Shown here piece after piece: positions 6,647-10,798 of a stretch of 10,798 bases of DNA. This DNA is from an uncultured Flammeovirgaceae bacterium. Its GTDB lineage: Bacteria; Bacteroidota; Bacteroidia; Cytophagales; Cyclobacteriaceae. Location: contig CAMLLI010000062.1 in NCBI GenBank assembly GCA_946480685.1, forward strand, positions 1 through 10,798. Direction: 5' to 3'. The translations under genes were made by a program, and so were the position numbers. The notes under the pieces were generated by a model that was not told the origin of the DNA, did no database searches, and saw nothing but the letters and a program-made list of their open reading frames with translations. Position 1 is the first letter of the stretch; the number at the start of each line of letters is the position of its first letter.

Positions 6647-7744
6647 ATGCTCGGATACAGATTCTCAAAATATGCGCCCCCGCCGGATTCCAGTAAAAGC
6701 GACTTCGAAAAACTGCTCAAGGTTTTCATGCAACTCATCCTGATCACCTCGGGAAATGTTTCAGAAGCCTTGCAATGGCTCACCGAAGTTGACAGACAAT
6801 ACGGATTAACCAATGACAAATATGGTATTGGTGATTTTATAGAAGACTTAAAACGAAACGGCTACATCACCGATGAAGGTCCGCGTGGCGAGTTTAAGCT
6901 CAAAGCCAAGAGCGAGCAAAACTTACGTCAATCGGCACTGGAAGAGATATTTGGCAAACTAAAAAAGACAAAACAGGGAGAACATAATACATCCCACAGC
7001 GGCCGCGGTGATGAACAGACCACCGAAAGACGCGACTATGAGTTTGGCGATACGCTCGAACAAATCTCGGTGACCGACTCGCTGCGCAATGCGCAGATCA
7101 ATCACGGTCTCGATAATTTCTTCATGACGGAAGAAGATCTTGAAGTAATGGAGAGCGAGTATAAAACGCAGACCTCTACCGTACTCATGATCGATATATC
7201 GCACTCCATGATTCTATATGGAGAAGATCGCATCACACCGGCTAAAAAAGTAGCCATGGCTTTGGCTGAACTGATCACCAAAAAGTATCCGAAAGATACA
7301 TTGGATATACTGGTGTTTGGTGATGACGCGTGGCAGATCGAGATCAAAGATTTACCGTACCTGCAGGTTGGCCCCTATCATACCAACACGGTGGCAGGTC
7401 TTGAATTAGCGATGGACATTTTGCGCAGACGCAAGAATGCGAACAAGCAGATCTTCATGATCACGGATGGAAAGCCTACCTGTATCAAGCAAGGTATAAA
7501 GTACTATAAGAATGCTTTCGGACTTGATCAGAAGATTTTGAGCACGACACTAAACCTGGCCGGGCAACTTAGAAAATTAAAAATACCCGTTACTACTTTT
7601 ATGATTGCTACAGACCCTTACCTGAAATCATTTGTGCGTGAATTTACAAAGGCCAACAATGGCAATGCCTATTATAGCAGCCTGGAAGGTCTGGGGAATC
7701 TTGTCTTTGAAGATTTCAAAAGAAACAGAACCAAGAATTTATAA
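6647..7744 (+). CDS. VWA-domain protein, partner of the downstream MoxR-type AAA+ ATPase
   Basis: Cytoplasmic protein (no signal peptide or membrane span) of 365 residues from ATG 6647. Residues 1-105 form a helical N-terminal region (LGYRFSKYAPPP, then GIGDFIEDLKRNGYI). A charged, low-complexity linker follows at about 106-150 (KLKKTKQGEHNTSHSGRGDE). The rest is a von Willebrand factor A domain with a complete MIDAS metal site: DISHS (Asp183, Ser185, Ser187), Thr246 in HTNT, and Asp274 in ITDG. I prefer ATG 6647 because AGAGAAG lies about 15 bases upstream and the product starts like the family; an in-frame TTG at 6590 would add 19 residues. In MoxR/VWA pairs the VWA protein is thought to deliver or bind clients for the ATPase, as CbbO or ChlD do with their ATPases. 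Automated labels such as Mg-chelatase subunit D would over-interpret it. The client is unknown. Confidence 0.87.
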   Translation: MLGYRFSKYAPPPDSSKSDFEKLLKVFMQLILITSGNVSEALQWLTEVDRQYGLTNDKYGIGDFIEDLKRNGYITDEGPRGEFKLKAKSEQNLRQSALEEIFGKLKKTKQGEHNTSHSGRGDEQTTERRDYEFGDTLEQISVTDSLRNAQINHGLDNFFMTEEDLEVMESEYKTQTSTVLMIDISHSMILYGEDRITPAKKVAMALAELITKKYPKDTLDILVFGDDAWQIEIKDLPYLQVGPYHTNTVAGLELAMDILRRRKNANKQIFMITDGKPTCIKQGIKYYKNAFGLDQKILSTTLNLAGQLRKLKIPVTTFMIATDPYLKSFVREFTKANNGNAYYSSLEGLGNLVFEDFKRNRTKNL

Positions 7745-7750
7745 TCAACT

Positions 7751-7782
7751 GCCGATATATATACTTCGGCTTATCCTTTTTT
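7751..7782 (+). terminator. Possible weak or attenuating hairpin between the VWA and MoxR genes
   Basis: GCCGA (7751-7755) and TCGGC (7766-7770) flank a ten-base AT loop and are followed by TTATCCTTTTTT. The stem is only five pairs, so it would be a leaky terminator or mRNA end-stabilising structure that sets the ratio of the two products. It could also be fortuitous. Confidence 0.35.
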
Positions 7783-7796
7783 GAATTACACATACT

Positions 7797-9311
7797 ATGC
7801 ATCATACATCTGTTAAAACCCTCGGAGAACTAAAAAAGACTGGCTATAGATCGCGCACGACAAAAGAAGAGCTGCGCGAAAATCTTATTAAAAGACTCCG
7901 CAATAAAGAAACTGTATTTGAAGGTATATGGGGTTATGAAGAAACCGTTATCCCCGACCTCGAGCGTGCTATACTGGCGGGCCACGATGTAAACTTACTT
8001 GGTTTACGTGGACAAGCTAAAACGCGATTGGCGCGCCTCATGGTAAAACTGCTGGATGAATATATACCCTATATAGAAGGTTCTGAACTGAACGATGATC
8101 CGCTGGAACCTATATCGCGCTACGGCCGCGACAAGATCCAGGAGCTGGGTGACGCGACACCTATAGCATGGCTGCATCGTGATGAGCGCTATACCGAGAA
8201 ACTGGCAACACCCGATGTTTCCATTGCCGATCTGATTGGTGATGTTGATCCTATAAAAGCTGCTACATTAAAATTGCCCTATTCGGATGAACGCGTGATT
8301 CACTTCGGATTAATACCACGCTCGAACCGAAGTATATTTGTAATTAACGAATTGCCGGATTTGCAGGCCCGTATACAGGTAGCACTCTTTAACATTTTAC
8401 AGGAAGGCGACATACAGATTCGCGGTTTTAAACTGCGTATGCCGCTGGATATACAGTTTGTGTTTACAGCCAACCCGGAAGACTATACTAACCGCGGTAG
8501 CATCGTTACTCCGTTGAAAGACCGTATCGACAGCCAGATCATTACGCACTATCCGAAGACACTGGATATAGGCAAACGCATTACGCAGCAGGAAGCGCGC
8601 CTCAAAGAAGAGCAACGCAGCGCAGTAACGGTAAATGAAATCGCTAAAGACCTGATCGAACAAATTGCTTTTGAAGCACGCAAGAGTGAATATGTAGATG
8701 CAAAGAGCGGTGTATCGGCCCGCCTCACTATATCTGCCTATGAAAACCTGGTAGCAGCTGCCGAGCGCAGAACGATCATTAACCAGGAAAAAAATACAGC
8801 GATTCGTGTAGCCGACTTTATAGGTGTAGTGCCTGCTATAACCGGTAAAGTAGAACTGGTATATGAAGGCGAACAGGAAGGCCCGGGTATAGTAGCACAA
8901 AATCTGATTGGTAAAGCTTTGCGTACACAGTTCCTGAATTACTTCCCTGATCCTGATAAGTTCAGAAAACAGAAAGAGAAAAGTCCATATAAAAAAGTTG
9001 CCGACTGGTTTGGTGAAGGCAACACGGTAGACCTGCTTCACAACATGCAGCAGCATGAATTTGAGAAAGCGTTGAAATCTGTTCCGGGTTTATCGGAGCT
9101 GGTAAATGAGTTTCATAAAAATCAGGATGCAGGAACGAAGCTGTTCATGATGGAATTTGCATTACACGGATTGGCTGAATATAGCCTCATCAGCAAACAT
9201 AATTTAACCGCCGGTCTTCAATTCAAAGATTTGCTCAGCAGTATGTTTACACTGCCGCGACCGGGCGAAGAGGAAGATGACGATGATGAATTTGCACGAG
9301 GCAAGTTTTAA
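7797..9311 (+). CDS. MoxR/ChlI-type AAA+ ATPase
   Basis: Cytoplasmic AAA+ ATPase of 504 residues, likely a ring-forming remodelling chaperone working with the VWA protein encoded 52 bases upstream. Visible motifs are Walker A GLRGQAKT (69-76), sensor 1 within FTANPEDY (223-230, Asn226), an arginine-finger candidate in PLKDRID (Arg243), and a sensor 2 candidate in SGVSARLT (Arg309). The Walker B position reads SIFVINELPDL (179-189): the catalytic Glu185 is present but the usual Asp before it is Asn184. I recall INELPDL from relatives, so this looks like a subfamily trait rather than damage. Residues 133-175 (KLATPDVSIADLIGDVDPIKAATLKL) form the insert typical of the ChlI/MoxR clade. Residues 380-480 are an extra helical C-terminal region, and the tail is highly acidic (EEEDDDDEFARGKF). 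The ATG has an A-rich leader without Shine-Dalgarno. It is not a true Mg-chelatase subunit: no tetrapyrrole genes are nearby. Confidence 0.9.
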   Translation: MHHTSVKTLGELKKTGYRSRTTKEELRENLIKRLRNKETVFEGIWGYEETVIPDLERAILAGHDVNLLGLRGQAKTRLARLMVKLLDEYIPYIEGSELNDDPLEPISRYGRDKIQELGDATPIAWLHRDERYTEKLATPDVSIADLIGDVDPIKAATLKLPYSDERVIHFGLIPRSNRSIFVINELPDLQARIQVALFNILQEGDIQIRGFKLRMPLDIQFVFTANPEDYTNRGSIVTPLKDRIDSQIITHYPKTLDIGKRITQQEARLKEEQRSAVTVNEIAKDLIEQIAFEARKSEYVDAKSGVSARLTISAYENLVAAAERRTIINQEKNTAIRVADFIGVVPAITGKVELVYEGEQEGPGIVAQNLIGKALRTQFLNYFPDPDKFRKQKEKSPYKKVADWFGEGNTVDLLHNMQQHEFEKALKSVPGLSELVNEFHKNQDAGTKLFMMEFALHGLAEYSLISKHNLTAGLQFKDLLSSMFTLPRPGEEEDDDDEFARGKF

Positions 9312-9329
9312 TAAGCAGAACATCTTTAC

Positions 9330-9366
9330 CAATAACTTCCTGCACACACAGGAAGTTATTGTTTTA
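9330..9366 (+). terminator. Strong hairpin terminator after the MoxR gene
   Basis: CAATAACTTCCTG (9330-9342) pairs perfectly over 13 bases with CAGGAAGTTATTG (9349-9361). The loop is CACACA, and TTTTAT follows. It lies 18 bases after the stop codon and closes the VWA-MoxR unit. Confidence 0.9.
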
Positions 9367-9391
9367 TAGCAGCGCCTCACAATTGGCTCAT

Positions 9392-9414
9392 TCTCCGGAA
9401 AATAATTCCGGGGA
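9392..9414. repeat. Inverted repeat (CCGGAA-AATAA-TTCCGG core) upstream of the Schlafen-domain gene
   Basis: Six perfect pairs extend outward through one G-T wobble to nine pairs in all, around the loop AATAA. No T-tract follows on the plus strand. It lies 66 bases before the ATG at 9481 and could be an operator or a leader hairpin. A TAGTTTTA sequence at 9445-9452, one base off TAnnTTTG, lies between the repeat and the gene. Confidence 0.4.
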
Positions 9415-9480
9415 GCAGGCATGAAAATATTCACAGCAACACGTTAGTTTTAGCGTTTCTCCTTTCAGCAATATATACGT

Positions 9481-10146
9481 ATGAAACTTCAGGAGTCAGT
9501 CACCTTCAATCCACAGCAAGTGCAGCAGCTAAAAAAACTGGTAGCACAGGGTGAAGGGCTTACGCTTGAATTCAAACGCAAGGCTGCCTTCCCGGAAAAG
9601 ATTGTACGCGAAATGATTGCCCTCGCCAACACCAAAGGAGGAATACTATTGATAGGCATTGGTGATGATCTGACTATACCCGGACTGAAACATCCGGAGG
9701 ATGAATCGCACGTTATCAAACAAGCGTTAAAGAAATGCAAACCATCGTTGGTATATAAAGAAGAATATATACCCGTTGGCAATGCGCGAACCGTAATTCA
9801 ATACGAGATACCGGAGAGCAACCGAAAGCCACACTATATATTTCACAACGAGCAGGAAAAAGAATGCTTTGTACGTGTAGAAGACAAGAGTATAAAAGCC
9901 AGTCGCGAAGTGCGCGAGATCGCGAAGCGCGCACAACATAAAAAAGATATACGCTTCAACTATGGTGAGTATGAACATTTGCTTATGCAATATCTCGATG
10001 TTCACAATACAATAACACTAAAGAAGTTTGTAGAGATCAGTGGCCTGAAAAAATTCTATGCCTCCAAAAAATTAGTACTGCTTGTACTGGCCGATGTGCT
10101 TCGCGTAGCACCGAATGAACGCGGAGATATTTACTCTCGCATTTAA
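9481..10146 (+). CDS. Schlafen AlbA_2-domain protein (putative nucleic-acid-binding or nuclease)
   Basis: Soluble 221-residue protein. Residues 17-140 match the Schlafen AlbA_2 domain: GEGLTLEFKRK (24-34), then EKIVREMIALANTKGGILLIGIGDD (39-63), and CFVRVEDKSIKA (129-140), the usual Y/FxRxG-like strand that ends the domain. Acidic residues Glu25 and Glu30, five apart, plus Asp62/63 resemble the Glu-Glu-Asp set used by mammalian Schlafen tRNA/rRNA nucleases. That comparison is an inference from spacing. Residues 155-221 look like a small winged-helix-type region (EHLLMQYLDVHNTITLKKFV and VLADVLRV). No helicase or transposon domain is attached, and no toxin-antitoxin partner is adjacent. The gene stands alone after the strong terminator at 9330-9366. 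The ATG is clear, with an AT-rich leader and no Shine-Dalgarno. The domain call is firm. Whether it binds DNA or RNA, or cuts it, is unknown. Confidence 0.82.
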   Translation: MKLQESVTFNPQQVQQLKKLVAQGEGLTLEFKRKAAFPEKIVREMIALANTKGGILLIGIGDDLTIPGLKHPEDESHVIKQALKKCKPSLVYKEEYIPVGNARTVIQYEIPESNRKPHYIFHNEQEKECFVRVEDKSIKASREVREIAKRAQHKKDIRFNYGEYEHLLMQYLDVHNTITLKKFVEISGLKKFYASKKLVLLVLADVLRVAPNERGDIYSRI

Positions 10147-10186
10147 GTCTCTTCACAACACATTTCGATTATTATTCTTCTCGACA

Positions 10187-10205
10187 TGTTAACTCACGGT
10201 TAACA
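10187..10205. repeat. Inverted repeat TGTTAAC-TCACG-GTTAACA
   Basis: Perfect seven-base arms flank a five-base spacer, 41 bases after the Schlafen-domain gene stop. Because GTTAAC is itself self-complementary, the same element is also a direct repeat. The form is that of a dimeric regulator site. A third related ATTAAC follows at 10220-10225. Confidence 0.45.
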
Positions 10206-10224
10206 AATAACTACCATCGATTAA

Positions 10225-10245
10225 CGATTCCCCCGAACGGGGTCG
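10225..10245. repeat. GC-rich hairpin CCCCG-AA-CGGGG within an AT-rich spacer
   Basis: CCCCG (10231-10235) pairs with CGGGG (10238-10242). CGA (10225-10227) and TCG (10243-10245) can close it further across a three-base bulge. On the minus strand the loop reads as a stable C(GTTC)G-like turn. No T-run follows on either side, so it is not a standard terminator. Confidence 0.4.
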
Positions 10246-10303
10246 TAAAGTTATGAAAAAAGTTTTCTTTCCTGCATGTTCTCAAATCATAACCTTTTCT
10301 TTA

Positions 10304-10319
10304 GATTTCATTTGAAATC
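10304..10319. repeat. Palindrome GATTTCA-TT-TGAAATC upstream of the PhoH gene
   Basis: Perfect seven-base arms with a two-base centre. It shares the TTTCA/TGAAA half-sites with the next dyad at 10330-10353. It also contains TTCATTTG, one base off the TAnnTTTG box, so a bound protein here could block a promoter. Confidence 0.5.
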
Positions 10320-10329
10320 GTGATGCAGT

Positions 10330-10353
10330 GTATTTTTCATAGTGAAATGATAC
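10330..10353. repeat. Hairpin GTAT-(T)-TTTCA / TGAAA-(TG)-ATAC upstream of the PhoH gene
   Basis: Nine pairs (5 inner, 4 outer) are interrupted by a 1x2 internal loop, with TAG as the terminal loop. The inner arms repeat the TTTCA...TGAAA pattern of 10304-10319, start to start 29 bases away, close to three helical turns. A self-complementary GAAATTTC at 10440-10447 continues the theme. Confidence 0.45.
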
Positions 10354-10370
10354 GAGCCATACGCGAGCTC

Positions 10371-10416
10371 CATGTGTCCCTTATGAAATAGTTTAGTAAT
10401 ACACATGATACTATTT
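10371..10416 (+). repeat. Two interleaved 7-base inverted repeats in the PhoH leader
   Basis: CATGTGT (10371-10377) can pair with ACACATG (10401-10407). AAATAGT (10386-10392) can pair with ACTATTT (10410-10416). The second left arm lies inside the loop of the first, so the stems form either a pseudoknot or two exclusive alternatives. The two-base junction at 10408-10409 makes a tight pseudoknot difficult, favouring alternatives. Confidence 0.4.
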
Positions 10417-10508
10417 TGAAGCCGAGAACCACATCGCATGAAATTTCCGAGAGGTGTAAATTCTACTGATGATTCGTTCAACGCTAAACCTAATGTTCTT
10501 TGTGAAGC

Positions 10509-10798
10509 ATGGCAAAACCCAAGAAGGAGAAGAAAATCTTCGTACTCGACACGTCTGTCATTATTTATGAACACAACTCTATCCTAAACTTTGATGAGCA
10601 TGACGTTGGCATTCCAATAACGGTTCTGGAAGAACTCGATAATTTCAAGAAGGGTAACGATACTAAAAACTTTGAAGCGCGTGAATTTATACGGCTTATC
10701 GATAAGCTGGCGAAAGACCGTATGCTTCAGGAATGGAACCCCATCAACGGCAAGGGTAAAGGAAATTTCAAGGTGTTAATGGACACCAACAGTGCTGT
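10509..10798 (+). CDS. PIN domain-PhoH family ATPase (PhoH2-type; N-terminal 96 codons, cut by window end)
   Basis: The ATG at 10509 opens a frame to the window edge starting MAKPKKEKKIFVLDTSVIIY. This is the N-terminal PIN (RNase) domain of the PhoH2/YlaK-type proteins, in which a PIN nuclease is followed by a PhoH P-loop ATPase. Family signatures visible are VLDTSVIIYEHNSILNF (12-28, metal-ligand Asp14), FDEHDVGIPITVLEELDNFKKG (28-49, acidic Glu41/Glu42/Asp44), EAREFIRLIDKL (56-67) and MDTNSA at the edge. The Walker motifs lie beyond the window, so the ATPase half is inferred from the PIN subfamily. Known PhoH2 proteins unwind and cleave RNA. No Shine-Dalgarno is obvious (TGTGAAGC precedes the ATG). 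The gene sits behind a long palindrome-rich leader (10147-10508), which may carry its control elements. Confidence 0.88.
   Translation, partial: MAKPKKEKKIFVLDTSVIIYEHNSILNFDEHDVGIPITVLEELDNFKKGNDTKNFEAREFIRLIDKLAKDRMLQEWNPINGKGKGNFKVLMDTNSA

Larger units (their letters stand above)
10147..10508. other. 362-base region without a convincing gene, rich in inverted repeats
   Basis: Only short frames occur here on either strand, and none has a recognisable domain or a ribosome-binding context. The stretch contains at least five inverted repeats, listed separately. It probably includes the promoter and a long 5' leader of the PIN-PhoH gene. No exact TAnnTTTG box was found; the closest is TTCATTTG at 10307-10314, inside a palindrome. 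No intrinsic terminator with a T-tract is visible after the Schlafen-domain gene. Confidence 0.7.

Noticed and set aside
8397..9056. Minus-strand open frame of 219 residues
   Set aside because: Antisense shadow of the MoxR ATPase. Its tyrosine/phenylalanine-rich sequence reflects the complement of that gene and it has no start context or homology that I recognise.
6647..9311. Magnesium chelatase subunits D and I
   Set aside because: The proteins share the ChlI/ChlD fold types, but no chlorophyll, cobalamin or other tetrapyrrole gene is present, and the pair is widespread in non-photosynthetic Bacteroidota. A general MoxR/VWA label is safer.
10231..10242. CCCCGAACGGGG as the terminator of the Schlafen-domain gene or a tRNA T-arm
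   Set aside because: No T-tract follows, it lies 85 bases after the stop, and no cloverleaf can be built around it.
10253..10315. 20-residue plus-strand frame starting MKKVFFPACSQ, reminiscent of a signal peptide start
   Set aside because: It stops after 20 codons inside a palindrome and has no ribosome-binding context; most likely chance, though a gene remnant cannot be excluded.
10308..10574. Minus-strand frame of 88 residues upstream of and overlapping the PhoH gene
   Set aside because: Runs into the PhoH coding start on the opposite strand, has no recognisable domain, and its codons do not resemble the neighbours.
10438..10587. 49-residue plus-strand frame overlapping the PhoH start out of frame
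   Set aside because: The Arg-rich second half is just the shifted reading of the Lys-rich PhoH N-terminus; no independent support.

Overview
The window looks like chromosomal DNA of a member of the Bacteroidota, probably Cytophagales or a close relative. The reasons are TAnnTTTG-type promoter boxes, few Shine-Dalgarno sequences, bshA (bacillithiol synthesis), an Scs7/FA2H-like lipid hydroxylase, and a GH3/serine-hydrolase fusion and a MoxR/VWA pair of the kind usual in that phylum. The lineage is inferred from these features; no marker gene was compared. I see no rRNA, tRNA, CRISPR array, insertion sequence or prophage gene.

Layout. Positions 1-1283 (minus strand) hold the N-terminal 427 codons of mutL, whose 3' end lies outside the window. 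A divergent intergenic region leads into a 965-residue exported protein (1460-4357): a GH3 beta-N-acetylhexosaminidase-like region fused to a serine beta-lactamase/DD-peptidase-like domain. In the GH3 part most catalytic signature residues are replaced without any change in spacing. Next come bshA (4425-5576, GTG start) and a fatty-acid 2-hydroxylase-like membrane enzyme (5642-6262) with its own consensus -7 box. This gene converges on an unlisted 44-residue lipoprotein on the minus strand (6348-6482), and the two share a bidirectional terminator at 6284-6317.

Divergent from the lipoprotein is a VWA-domain protein (6647-7744), followed by a MoxR/ChlI-type AAA+ ATPase (7797-9311). These probably form one chaperone-like functional unit, and the unit is closed by a strong hairpin terminator. 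A stand-alone Schlafen AlbA_2-domain protein (9481-10146) follows. A 362-base stretch without a convincing gene (10147-10508) is unusually rich in short inverted repeats and precedes a PIN-PhoH ATPase cut off by the window end (10509-10798).

Most genes are core housekeeping or envelope functions: mismatch repair, peptidoglycan turnover, low-molecular-weight thiol synthesis, lipid hydroxylation, and RNA/protein quality control. The least explained items are the degenerate GH3 domain, the tiny Cys-containing lipoprotein, the MoxR/VWA pair with an Asn in Walker B, the palindrome cluster before the PhoH gene, and a strong codon-context bias (ATA for Ile after codons ending in T).
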